From an uncultured Mucilaginibacter sp. (GTDB lineage: Bacteria; Bacteroidota; Bacteroidia; Sphingobacteriales; Sphingobacteriaceae): DNA of 64,000 nt. How positions within the stretch are numbered: position 1 is the stretch's first letter; each line of letters starts with the position of its first letter. The notes under the pieces were generated by a model, which made no database searches, was not told the origin of the DNA, and saw nothing but the letters and a program-made list of their open reading frames with translations. The stretch is taken from positions 1 through 64,000 of the forward strand of contig CAJYJH010000094.1 of assembly GCA_913775265.1 (NCBI GenBank), given 5' to 3'. The translations under genes and the position numbers were made by a program. This document shows, piece by piece, positions 1-7,350 of the stretch.

Positions 1-1
1 A

Positions 2-871
2 GCATTTATTCAACATTTGCAAGCAGTCTTATCTGCCGCTAAAGGGACAGTTGTAGAAATCAAAGATGCCAAGGCTGTATCTGGTGGCGATATCAGTTCG
101 GCCTTTAGCCTAATTACCAACGGCGACAAGTACTTTATGAAACTCAACAGCCGAAGCGCTTATCCTCTGATGTTTGAACGCGAAAGTGAGGGTTTAGCTG
201 CCATCCGTAAAACACGAACCGTGGCTGTACCGCAAGAGATAGCACACGGCGCATTTGAAGATGATGCGTTTCTAATTTTAGCATGGGTGGAAGCCGGCTC
301 AAAGTCGTCAGCATCCTTGACAGCTTTAGGGCAGCAACTGGCGGCCATGAACCAGTGTAAAGCGCCGAATTATGGTTTTAATCATGATAATTATATGGGG
401 AGCTTATCGCAAAGCAATACTCGCCATAATACCTGGTCCGACTTTTTTATTCATGAGCGGCTGCAGCCTATGGTGCAAACCGCCATCGACCGCAGTTTGC
501 TGACCACCGCACAAGTGGAACTGTTTGATCAGTTGTACATCCGCTTACCGCAGCTTTTTGCCGAAGAGCAACCCGCTTTGCTGCATGGCGATTTATGGGG
601 AGGCAACTATTTGATTGATACTGAAGGCAAACCTTACCTGATTGACCCTGCTGTAAGCTATGGCCATCGCGAGTTTGATATCGCCATGACTACGCTTTTC
701 GGCGGCTTTAGCGCTAATTTTTATTCCGCCTATAACGAAGCATACCCGCTGGCTACCGGTTGGCAGCAACGAACCGCTTTGTGGAACTTATATCCCTTGT
801 TATTGCATCTCAATTTGTTCGGCCGAAGCTATTTGCCTCAAGTGATTGATTCTGTCAAAATGTACCTTTAA
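2..871 (+). CDS. Fructosamine/ketosamine-3-kinase family protein (5' end outside window)
   Basis: This cytoplasmic small-molecule kinase of the fructosamine kinase family (APH-like fold) would phosphorylate protein- or amino-acid-bound ketosamines in repair of early glycation. Visible motifs are the N-terminal VSGGDISSAF segment, the catalytic-loop motif LLHGDLWGGN and the metal-binding motif LIDPAVSYGHREFD. The reading frame is open to the left edge (it reads AFIQHL before the first possible TTG start at 17), and family members normally have about ten more residues before this point. The true start therefore lies just upstream of the window and the gene is partial. The family call is firm; the natural substrate is unknown. 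Confidence 0.88.
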   Translation, partial: AFIQHLQAVLSAAKGTVVEIKDAKAVSGGDISSAFSLITNGDKYFMKLNSRSAYPLMFERESEGLAAIRKTRTVAVPQEIAHGAFEDDAFLILAWVEAGSKSSASLTALGQQLAAMNQCKAPNYGFNHDNYMGSLSQSNTRHNTWSDFFIHERLQPMVQTAIDRSLLTTAQVELFDQLYIRLPQLFAEEQPALLHGDLWGGNYLIDTEGKPYLIDPAVSYGHREFDIAMTTLFGGFSANFYSAYNEAYPLATGWQQRTALWNLYPLLLHLNLFGRSYLPQVIDSVKMYL

Positions 872-872
872 C

Positions 873-902
873 AAAAAAGCGCCCGGTTTGCTGCCGGGCG
901 CT
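873..902 (-). terminator. Intrinsic terminator between convergent genes
   Basis: A GC-rich hairpin pairs AGCGCCCGG (878-886) with CCGGGCGCT (894-902) around a 7-base loop. On the minus strand it is followed by a T run (complement of 873-877), so it best serves the cytochrome c gene that ends at 927. It may also stop plus-strand transcription. Confidence 0.8.
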
Positions 903-926
903 CTAAGATGTTGTAAGTAACTAAAC

Positions 927-1373
927 TTATTTGCCTCTTGCTTTTTTAACCTCTACAGGGGTAACCGCACTGGCCTTGTTGCCAAAGTTGTTGCGTACGT
1001 AGGTAAGCACAGCTGCAATCTGCTTGTCGGTTAAGTGATTTAACGCAGGCATCACATTGTTATACATTTCACCTTCAATTTCCACGCGTTCGTTAAAGCC
1101 ATTTAAAACAATTTTGATCAGCCTGTCTTTATCGCCCAGTACATAATCAGTTTTGATGAGCGGCGGGTTCATGTTAGGTACGCCGCCGCCATCAGCCTGG
1201 TGGCAGCTCAGGCAGTTTTGCGCATACACCGTTTTGCCGTCTTCGGCTATTGGTGCAGCTCCGGTTGCTTTGGGTTTGGCCGTACCGGCTTTTTTTGCCG
1301 GGCTTTTTTGTGCCATTGCTGCGGTGCTTAAACTCAGTAGTGCAGCAACGATAAGTATATTAAGCTTGCTCAT
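927..1373 (-). CDS. Periplasmic class I cytochrome c
   Basis: A 148-residue secreted single-haem cytochrome. A signal peptide (MSKLNILIVAALLSLSTAAMAQ) is followed by a Lys/Ala/Pro linker and a cytochrome c domain with the haem motif CLSCH near residue 55 and a candidate distal Met in VMPALNHL. It probably carries electrons in the periplasm. The start codon overlaps the stop of the upstream sorbosone dehydrogenase-like gene by one base (TAATG, 1371-1375), so the two are almost certainly co-transcribed and translationally coupled. That makes the cytochrome the likely electron acceptor of that enzyme. The domain call is firm; the partnership is inference from the overlap. Confidence 0.9.
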   Translation of the reverse strand: MSKLNILIVAALLSLSTAAMAQKSPAKKAGTAKPKATGAAPIAEDGKTVYAQNCLSCHQADGGGVPNMNPPLIKTDYVLGDKDRLIKIVLNGFNERVEIEGEMYNNVMPALNHLTDKQIAAVLTYVRNNFGNKASAVTPVEVKKARGK

Positions 1374-2662
1374 TATTTGTTGTATACAATACGGTAAATA
1401 GTACCTTTTACATCGTCGCTTACATACAGCGATCCATCAGGTCCCTGGGCTAAGCCACAAGGTTTATGGTCGGCGCGGCCACTGGCTGTTTTTTCGGGTG
1501 AGCCAGAAAATCCGTCGGCAAACACTTCGTATTTTCCGGATGGCTTGCCGTCTTTAAAGGGTTGGAAAACCACAAAGAAACCTGCCTGAGGCTCCGGTGC
1601 ACGGTTCCATGAACCATGGAAAGCGATGAAAGCTCCGTTCTTATATTTTTCGGGGAACATATTGCCTGTGTAAAACAACAAGCCGTTAGGTGCCATATGG
1701 CCTGGATAAGCTGCTGCCGGGTTGATATATTCTTTACTGCCCTCTTTTTTGCCATCGCCGCCGTACTCGGGTGCAACAATTTTTTTGTTGAGGTCCTGGT
1801 TAAAATAAATATAAGGCCAGCCGGCATTGTCGCCTTTTTTTAGGGCATACATACACTCGGCAGGGTAAATAGCCGATTGTTGCACAGTATACAAAGCCGG
1901 GAATAAGTCATGTAACTGATCGCGGCCATGCTGCATTACAAAAAGCTGATTGTTTTGCTGGTTCCAGTCTAAACCAACCACGTTGCGTAATCCTGTGGCA
2001 TAGCGTACCCCATCTTTGTAAGTTTGGTTAGCCTTGCTGGCTTTAAACTGCCAGATACCACCTGCCGAATCAAGGATAGGGCAACCTTTGCGACCCATTG
2101 ATCCGGGCGTACGGTCTTTTTCCTGGCAAGAGTTAGAGTATGCACCGATGTTTACATACAGGTTGTCGTTGTTATCCACCACGATGGACTTCGATTCGTG
2201 CTGGCGACGTTCAATCAGTCCCGTAACAATTTTTTCGGGTGCCTCGGGGTTAGTCACCTGCCCGTTCTCATTTAGCTTATACCTAAAAACTTCGGTATCT
2301 GATGAAGCATACAGGTAGCCATTTTTGATGTACATACCTGTGCCACCGTAGTTGCCGAACATTTTAGTATCGTCCATTTTGCCATCATCATTGGCATCCT
2401 GCAAATACACAATTCCTTTGCCCTCTTTAGGTCGGTTAAGTTTAACGTAGATGTCGCCACCGGCAGTAACAGCCAGATGGCGGGCCTTCCCCACATTTTC
2501 GGCAGCCCGCAGGGCGCCAAAACCAGCAGGTAACTTTAATCCGGCATTATCAGCGTCGGGATTGACCATATTGGCAACCAGCGGTTTATTGGCGTTGTAC
2601 CACAGCAAACCCGCCGCGGCAATCAAAGGGATAAAAGACGAAAAAGCGACTTTCAGTTTCAT
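1373..2662 (-). CDS. Sorbosone dehydrogenase / PQQ-type beta-propeller dehydrogenase-like protein
   Basis: A 429-residue protein with one N-terminal membrane or signal segment (residues 1-25) followed by a six-bladed beta-propeller of the soluble glucose dehydrogenase / L-sorbosone dehydrogenase family. Family signatures include GARHLAV-like blade 1 (KARHLAVTAGGDIYV), GLRNVVGLDWN, the HGRDQL segment, FIAFHGSWNRAPEPQ and the closing blade GLAQGPDGSLYVSDD. It probably oxidises a sugar or aldose in the periplasm with PQQ or a similar quinone, passing electrons to the overlapping cytochrome c. No PQQ synthesis genes are in the window. The substrate cannot be read from sequence. Confidence 0.8.
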   Translation of the reverse strand: MKLKVAFSSFIPLIAAAGLLWYNANKPLVANMVNPDADNAGLKLPAGFGALRAAENVGKARHLAVTAGGDIYVKLNRPKEGKGIVYLQDANDDGKMDDTKMFGNYGGTGMYIKNGYLYASSDTEVFRYKLNENGQVTNPEAPEKIVTGLIERRQHESKSIVVDNNDNLYVNIGAYSNSCQEKDRTPGSMGRKGCPILDSAGGIWQFKASKANQTYKDGVRYATGLRNVVGLDWNQQNNQLFVMQHGRDQLHDLFPALYTVQQSAIYPAECMYALKKGDNAGWPYIYFNQDLNKKIVAPEYGGDGKKEGSKEYINPAAAYPGHMAPNGLLFYTGNMFPEKYKNGAFIAFHGSWNRAPEPQAGFFVVFQPFKDGKPSGKYEVFADGFSGSPEKTASGRADHKPCGLAQGPDGSLYVSDDVKGTIYRIVYNK

Positions 2663-2681
2663 AGGTTAATTAGTTATGCAT

Positions 2682-2689
2682 CAAAAGTA
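2682..2689 (-). promoter_or_regulatory. Candidate -7 promoter element (TAnnTTTG)
   Basis: The minus strand reads TACTTTTG, matching the Bacteroidota -7 consensus TAnnTTTG, about 20 bases upstream of the sorbosone dehydrogenase-like start codon. A clear -33 TTG is not visible, so the call is moderate. Confidence 0.4.
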
Positions 2690-2858
2690 AAATAATAAAA
2701 TGTAGAAATACCACTACCGGTATTTAACAATATTGCTACATCGCCATAAACCTTTAAATTATCGTCATGTGAAGCTTTTTAATTATAAAAATACTTATTA
2801 TTTAAGTCGTTAAACCTTGCCGAGCCATACCCTGTCATACCTACAAATTTTGCAGCGT

Positions 2859-3824
2859 ATGAAAAAGATTTTCTTATCTATATTTTTAGCAGCCGGCGGT
2901 TTACTTACCCAGTCTGCAAAAGCACAGGTGGGTGTGAGTGTTGGTATGCAAATAGGCCCGCTGGTGATTAATGTGCACAAACCTATTATGGCTCCGCCTC
3001 CGGTTGTGTACGATGATTTTTACTATTTGCCCGATGTCGAGGCTTACTACTCTGTACCCGAGCATTGTTATTATTACATGGACGATGATGACCGTTGGAT
3101 AAGCGGCCAGTATTTACCAGGCCGCTACCATGACTACGACTGGCGGAATGCCCGCCGCTACGAGGTAAGAGCACAGCGCCCATATGCTAACCACGATTTT
3201 TATCGCAACAAATTCGGCGGTAACCGTCGGGGGGGCTGGGGTGGCAATAGCGACCAGTATGCTAATCGTGGCGGATATGACCGTAGGGGAGGATACGACG
3301 TTTACCGCCAGCCACAGCGTAACGATGATCGCTACGACAATCGTGGTGGATACGGTGGCCGCTTACCAAGCTCGCCATACGACTCTAACAACGCCGGTAG
3401 CGGCAGAGGAGGGTACGACCGTCAGATGCCGCAAAATCGCAACAATGGTGGCTGGAACAACGATCGCCAAAATGATAATAACGGATGGAACGGTCGCCGG
3501 AACGACAACAATAGTGGCTGGAATGGCAACCGCCAGAATGATAATGATGGCAACAACGGCCGTAACCGCAACTACGGACCCGACCGTAGCCAGGGTGGTA
3601 TTTTTAACAATGGCGGCGACAACCGTGGCAATGATGGTGGTCAGTACAATAGAGGCAACCGTCCGCAAGGTGAGTATAGCCGTCCATCTAATAACGATGG
3701 ACAAGGTCAGTACGGTAACCCAAATGGCGGCGACCGTGGCAATCGCGGTGGCGATGGTCAGCAACGCGGTAACAATGGTGGCGGCCGTCAGCAAATGGCA
3801 TCAGTACCACGCATGGGTTTCTAA
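2859..3824 (+). CDS. Secreted Gly/Asn/Arg/Asp-rich low-complexity protein
   Basis: I do not recognise a functional family. The ATG at 2859 is preferred over one 14 codons upstream because it opens directly on a signal peptide (MKKIFLSIFLAAGGLLTQSAKAQ), giving 321 residues. Residues 24-120 are an ordered Tyr/Pro/Asp-rich segment (VGVSVGMQIGPLVINV, then YYLPDVEAYY and WISGQYLPGRYHDYDWR). From about residue 125 to 315 the protein is dominated by GGY, NRGG, DNNGWNG and NGGD-type repeats. It is secreted or periplasmic. The repeat tail resembles disordered, hydrated surface or matrix proteins, but no function can be assigned. Confidence 0.75.
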   Translation: MKKIFLSIFLAAGGLLTQSAKAQVGVSVGMQIGPLVINVHKPIMAPPPVVYDDFYYLPDVEAYYSVPEHCYYYMDDDDRWISGQYLPGRYHDYDWRNARRYEVRAQRPYANHDFYRNKFGGNRRGGWGGNSDQYANRGGYDRRGGYDVYRQPQRNDDRYDNRGGYGGRLPSSPYDSNNAGSGRGGYDRQMPQNRNNGGWNNDRQNDNNGWNGRRNDNNSGWNGNRQNDNDGNNGRNRNYGPDRSQGGIFNNGGDNRGNDGGQYNRGNRPQGEYSRPSNNDGQGQYGNPNGGDRGNRGGDGQQRGNNGGGRQQMASVPRMGF

Positions 3825-3857
3825 AAATAAAGTTCCCTCAATTTTATATATATCATC

Positions 3858-3885
3858 AAAACGGCCGCAATTTAGCGGCCGTTTT
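3858..3885 (+). terminator. Intrinsic terminator
   Basis: An 11-base perfect stem (AAAACGGCCGC at 3858-3868 with GCGGCCGTTTT at 3875-3885) encloses a 6-base loop and ends in T residues, 33 bases after the low-complexity protein stop. Confidence 0.85.
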
Positions 3886-3958
3886 GTATTTAAGCGGGGA
3901 TTGCTTGGTGCCAGTTATCTATAAAAAATTAGGCCATTAGCTGCAAGTGCAGCTACAA

Positions 3959-4204
3959 TTAATTGTACCGGTTGTATGTTTCGCGCCAGTCTTTGCGCAT
4001 TTCAGTAAAACGAGCCGCTACAGTTTGGTAAAAAGCCTCGTCTAACAATTCGAACACGCTATTCACGCCATCCATCAAATCTGCCTCAGCTACTTTGTAA
4101 GTTTGCTCTAATGCGCCTTGTTCCATCTTGATGATAAACTTGCGGTTCATGCTAAATATCGAAACTTTAAAGTCGGGGTGTGGTAGTTCTGCAATAACTC
4201 TCAT
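3959..4204 (-). CDS. Small conserved hypothetical protein (81 aa)
   Basis: I do not recognise this family. The 81-residue protein has no signal peptide or membrane segment. It has a beta-rich first half (MRVIAELPHPDFKVSIFSMN, then KFIIKMEQGALEQTYKVAE) and a predicted helical second half (SVFELLDEAFYQTVAARF, ending WRETYNRYN). It lies 5 bases downstream of the CrtA-like gene on the same strand and is probably co-transcribed with it. The compact length and balanced composition support a real gene. Confidence 0.65.
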   Translation of the reverse strand: MRVIAELPHPDFKVSIFSMNRKFIIKMEQGALEQTYKVAEADLMDGVNSVFELLDEAFYQTVAARFTEMRKDWRETYNRYN

Positions 4205-4209
4205 GTGGT

Positions 4210-4911
4210 TTAAAATTTAATTTTACCCTGCAAAGGATCGGCGCCGTGAAGTGTGCCCCAGGCGGTAACCGGTTTAAAACGGGCAAATAACTCTTCGCTG
4301 TACCAGTTTTCGCTTCGGGTTTTTTTAATGATGTCGGCATGTTCTCCACCTTTATAAGCAAAGGCTTTCACATGATCCAGGCTTTCCCATACCGAAAAAG
4401 TAGCCTGCCTAAAAACCGGTGCTTCACCAATACCCACCGACGTAATGTATCCTTCGGACGATGCCATCACCCGCGCCGCTGCATCCACGTGCGACCAAAA
4501 ATTTTTTAGTCGGTTTAAATTAATAGTAGCGCGGGTAAGTACGGCTACCGGTCCGGCATAGCTTTTAACATCCGGTTTGCCAAAAGGCATATCACCGTCC
4601 CAAGTGCCATGGCTTTGCAGAGGTTCGGCTAACAAAGTCCAGCTTTCGGTAGTCAGTTTTCTCCACCAGCCGGCAATAAAAGATCGTTGGTGAAAGTTAT
4701 CAAAATCAGCGCGACTATTCCAGGTAGCCAGCAGACCCCATTGCTGCCAGTCGGGCTTTAAGTCAAAAGAGCCATTGCGGCCGCAACCCATCAACTTCCA
4801 GAAGGTACAACCTTTTTGTAACATCAGTAGCAGGCGGTGCAAAGCCATAGCCAGCAAGGCCAGCGGAATAAAGGCTTTTCGGTAACGAACAATAGTAAGG
4901 CTTACAATCAT
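4210..4911 (-). CDS. CrtA-like (spheroidene monooxygenase family) protein
   Basis: The protein matches the spheroidene monooxygenase CrtA family along its length: TFWKLMGCG, ESWTLLAEP, a GPVAVLTRATI segment, FWSHVDAAARVM, GIGEAPVFRQATFSVW and EELFARF. CrtA enzymes are haem-dependent carotenoid monooxygenases that add keto or hydroxy groups at C-2; a CrtA relative in a flavobacterium has been reported as a carotenoid 2-hydroxylase. The ATG at 4911 (MIVSLTIVRYRKAF) is chosen because family members start here; a GTG at 4968 would add 19 residues. No other carotenoid genes are nearby, so the substrate is inferred only. It is divergent from msrC, with starts about 80 bases apart. Confidence 0.75.
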   Translation of the reverse strand: MIVSLTIVRYRKAFIPLALLAMALHRLLLMLQKGCTFWKLMGCGRNGSFDLKPDWQQWGLLATWNSRADFDNFHQRSFIAGWWRKLTTESWTLLAEPLQSHGTWDGDMPFGKPDVKSYAGPVAVLTRATINLNRLKNFWSHVDAAARVMASSEGYITSVGIGEAPVFRQATFSVWESLDHVKAFAYKGGEHADIIKKTRSENWYSEELFARFKPVTAWGTLHGADPLQGKIKF

Positions 4912-4959
4912 ATAGGCAGCAACGCGAAATAAATGATTAAATATGATATTTAACTTAAA

Positions 4960-4988
4960 TTGTTTCACAACCTTGGTGCATACCTTTG
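4960..4988 (+). promoter_or_regulatory. Candidate promoter of msrC, nearly leaderless
   Basis: TACCTTTG at 4981-4988 matches the Bacteroidota -7 element TAnnTTTG, with a TTG at 4960-4962 that could serve as the -33 element (18-base spacer). The msrC ATG begins at 4993, four bases after the element, so the transcript would have almost no leader. Confidence 0.55.
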
Positions 4989-4992
4989 CAAT

Positions 4993-5469
4993 ATGGCCGA
5001 AGATTTACAAATACTGCAATCTGCCGACAAGGCAGCGCAATACCAATCGCTGTTACCACAAATAGAAGCACTGCTGCAAGGCGAAACCGATTTAACGGCC
5101 AACCTGGCCAATATGGCCGCTGCGCTAAAAGAGCAGTTCAAATGGTTTTGGGTAGGTTTTTATTTAATTAAAGGTGACGAAATGGTGTTAGGCCCCTTTC
5201 AGGGCCCCGTTGCTTGTACCCGCATAGGCATGGGTAAAGGCGTTTGCGGTGCAGCCTGGCAGCAACAAAAAACATTGATTGTGCCCGATGTTGAAGCCTT
5301 TCCGGGGCACATCGCCTGCAGCTCTTTATCGCAGTCAGAAATTGTGGTGCCGATATTTTGTGATGGTCAGGTAGCAGGTGTGCTGGATGTGGACAGCGAA
5401 CAGCTGGACCAGTTTGACGAAACGGATGCGCTGTATCTTGAAGAACTGGTAAAATTGTTAAACTTTTAA
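4993..5469 (+). CDS. msrC: Free methionine-(R)-sulfoxide reductase (GAF domain)
   Basis: A 158-residue cytoplasmic GAF-domain enzyme that reduces free methionine-R-sulfoxide, part of oxidative-damage repair. The three functional cysteines are C75 (VACTRIG), C85 (GVCGAAW) and C109 (HIACSS). Their spacing of 10 and 24 residues equals that of E. coli C84, C94 and C118, with C109 the likely catalytic residue. The ATG at 4993 is preferred because it follows a -7 element directly; an in-frame start 11 codons upstream would lie inside that promoter. It is the first gene of a tight unit: its stop is immediately followed by the ATG of the hydrolase. Confidence 0.93.
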   Translation: MAEDLQILQSADKAAQYQSLLPQIEALLQGETDLTANLANMAAALKEQFKWFWVGFYLIKGDEMVLGPFQGPVACTRIGMGKGVCGAAWQQQKTLIVPDVEAFPGHIACSSLSQSEIVVPIFCDGQVAGVLDVDSEQLDQFDETDALYLEELVKLLNF

Positions 5470-6129
5470 ATGCAGAAAATTTTCCTGATTTCGGGCTTGG
5501 CTGCCGACCGCCGCTTATTTAATAAACTGGATTTACCGGGTTACAAGTTGTTGCACATGGATTGGCTGGAGCCCGACGAGCAAGATACGCTGACCACCTA
5601 TGCCCAAAAGCTGATTGATCACTACGGGATTACGCCCGGTTCGGCTGTGTTGGGTGTGTCGATGGGAGGGATGCTAACGGTCGAGATCAGTAGTTTAATT
5701 AAGCTCGATAAAGCGATCATTGTTTCCAGTGTAAAAGATGCCAGTGAGTTTCCTGGTTATTTTAAGTTGTTCAGGCGGGTGCCGGTTTATAAAATCATTC
5801 CGCATGGCTTTTACACGTCAATGGGCTTTTTAATCAAACCATTGTTCGGGGAGTTAAAAGGGAAGTCAGGATTTTTGTTTGTAGATATGATCCGCAACTC
5901 GTCGCCCAAATTCATGCGTTGGGCTATGCATGCTATTTTAAGGTGGCAACCTAAACCCGTTGACGCGAAGCTGTATCACATCATCGGTGAAAAAGACATC
6001 ATTTTTCCGCACAAAAAAATTCCGAAAGCTACTCACGTCATCGAGGGCGGCAGCCACGATATGGTTTACGCCCGCGGACGTGAAATCAGTAAATTGTTAC
6101 TGGATATTTTAAAAGATGAAACTGCCTGA
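5470..6129 (+). CDS. Small alpha/beta hydrolase
   Basis: A 219-residue cytoplasmic alpha/beta hydrolase of unknown substrate. The nucleophile elbow is GVSMGG with S64; the likely acid is the Asp in IIGEKDIIF and the likely catalytic His lies in EGGSHDMVY near the C-terminus. The N-terminal strand and turn (KIFLISGLAADRRLF) fit an oxyanion hole. There is no signal peptide. The gene starts on the base after the msrC stop and its 3' end overlaps the glycosylase gene by 14 bases, so the three form one operon. Whether it has a repair-related role is not shown by the sequence. Confidence 0.8.
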   Translation: MQKIFLISGLAADRRLFNKLDLPGYKLLHMDWLEPDEQDTLTTYAQKLIDHYGITPGSAVLGVSMGGMLTVEISSLIKLDKAIIVSSVKDASEFPGYFKLFRRVPVYKIIPHGFYTSMGFLIKPLFGELKGKSGFLFVDMIRNSSPKFMRWAMHAILRWQPKPVDAKLYHIIGEKDIIFPHKKIPKATHVIEGGSHDMVYARGREISKLLLDILKDETA

Positions 6130-6718
6130 ATCATTCTATCTCGGTAACGACGTTACTCAAATTGCGCAAGCTTTATTGGGTAAATACTTATACACCTGTA
6201 TCGATGGCATAACCACCGGAGGATACATTGTAGAAACCGAGGCCTATAACGGTGTGGTCGATAAGGCCTCGCACGCTTACGGCAACCGCTTAACGCCGCG
6301 TACCCAAACCATGTTTGAGCAGGGTGGTATTGCTTATGTCTACCTGTGCTACGGCATACACGAAATGCTTAATGTGGTAACCTCCGTAGCAGGCCAACCT
6401 CATGCCGTACTTATCAGGGCCATCAATCTAACTGTAGGGATTGATGTGATGCTTGCCCGACGAAATATGGCTTTGGTTAAACCTAATATTACCGCTGGGC
6501 CTGGCTCGGTAGGAAAGGCATTGGGTATCACCCGAAAACTTAACGGCATCAGTTTGCAAAGTGACCAATTATGGATCGAAGATCAGGGATTGAGTTTTGA
6601 ACCTGAGCAAATTGCCGCTGTTCCACGAATTGGTGTTGCCTATGCTGCCGAGGATGCTTTGCTGCCTTATCGTTATTATGTAAAGGGTAATGTTTATGTA
6701 AGTAAACCTAATCGTTAA
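6116..6718 (+). CDS. DNA-3-methyladenine glycosylase (AAG/MPG family)
   Basis: A 200-residue base-excision-repair enzyme of the mammalian-type alkyladenine glycosylase family, which removes 3-methyladenine and related damaged purines. The family signature GGYIVETEAYNG (Glu40/Glu42, one being the catalytic Glu) is followed by DKASHAYGNRLTPRTQTMF, AYVYLCYGIHEMLNVV and AGPGSVGKALGI. The length is typical of the bacterial enzyme. The start at 6116 lies within the end of the hydrolase gene, indicating translational coupling. It shares an operon with msrC, another damage-repair enzyme. Confidence 0.93.
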   Translation: MKLPESFYLGNDVTQIAQALLGKYLYTCIDGITTGGYIVETEAYNGVVDKASHAYGNRLTPRTQTMFEQGGIAYVYLCYGIHEMLNVVTSVAGQPHAVLIRAINLTVGIDVMLARRNMALVKPNITAGPGSVGKALGITRKLNGISLQSDQLWIEDQGLSFEPEQIAAVPRIGVAYAAEDALLPYRYYVKGNVYVSKPNR

Positions 6719-6780
6719 ATTTTCCCAATCAAAAAGCGGCTTAAGTGGTTTATAGTTTATCTAACTAAAAAACATTAGCT

Positions 6781-7287
6781 ATGGACTATCAACGCGATTT
6801 AAAAAAACTGGAAGATATAGAGCACCTGCGCGGTTTGATTGATAAATCAAAAACGGCTATGCTGACTACTTTTACCATTGACAAGGGTTTTCACAGCCGC
6901 CCGATGGCTACCGCCCAATTAGATGTAGAAGGCAGCTTATGGTTTTTTACTAACGAGTTTTCATCTAAAGTAGCCGAAATTTCGCTGGATAATAAGGTGA
7001 ATGTTACTTACACCAACAGCAGTTCAAGTACTTATATCAGCCTTAATGGTGTGGCGCAGGTGGTTGATAACCGCGCCAAGATGGAAGAACTTTGGGATCC
7101 GTTTATAGAGGCATTTTTTAAAGACGGGTTACAAGACCCTAGCCTTACCCTTTTGCGTGTAGATTTGAGCGATGCTGAATACTGGGATAACGGTGCAGGC
7201 GCGGTGGGGCTGGCTATTAAGTGGATAAAATCGGTAATAACCGGCGGTAAATACGAGCCCGGCGAGCACGCTAAAGTAGAGTTGTAA
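6781..7287 (+). CDS. Pyridoxamine 5'-phosphate oxidase-fold general stress protein
   Basis: A 168-residue split-barrel flavin-binding protein of the general stress protein 26 group. The motif HSRPMATAQLD, followed by LWFFTNEFSSKVAEI and VNVTYTNSSSSTYISLNGVAQVV, is typical of this group. Members bind FMN or FAD and are linked to stress tolerance; a defined reaction is usually not known. It is cytoplasmic and preceded by a 62-base gap from the glycosylase gene, so it may be a separate transcript. A terminator follows at 7310. Confidence 0.87.
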   Translation: MDYQRDLKKLEDIEHLRGLIDKSKTAMLTTFTIDKGFHSRPMATAQLDVEGSLWFFTNEFSSKVAEISLDNKVNVTYTNSSSSTYISLNGVAQVVDNRAKMEELWDPFIEAFFKDGLQDPSLTLLRVDLSDAEYWDNGAGAVGLAIKWIKSVITGGKYEPGEHAKVEL

Positions 7288-7309
7288 TAAACTTTGAATA
7301 TAATATAGT

Positions 7310-7336
7310 AAGGCAGCCTGAGCGCTGCCTTTTTTT
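7310..7336 (+). terminator. Intrinsic terminator
   Basis: The stem AAGGCAGC (7310-7317) pairs with GCTGCCTT (7324-7331) around a 6-base loop and is followed by a T run to 7336. It ends the stress-protein transcript just before kynU. Confidence 0.88.
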
Positions 7337-7350
7337 GTAATATTGGACCA

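Noticed and set aside
1153..2669. Plus-strand frames opposite the cytochrome c and sorbosone dehydrogenase-like genes
   Set aside because: They are antisense shadows: the minus-strand frames have signal peptides, haem and propeller motifs, and an operon overlap.
3184..3924. A 246-codon plus-strand frame and a 143-codon minus-strand frame overlapping the low-complexity protein
   Set aside because: Both are made of Thr/Met/Ala- or Val/Ile/Thr-rich strings that mirror the repeat codons of the real frame and have no signal, domain or start context.
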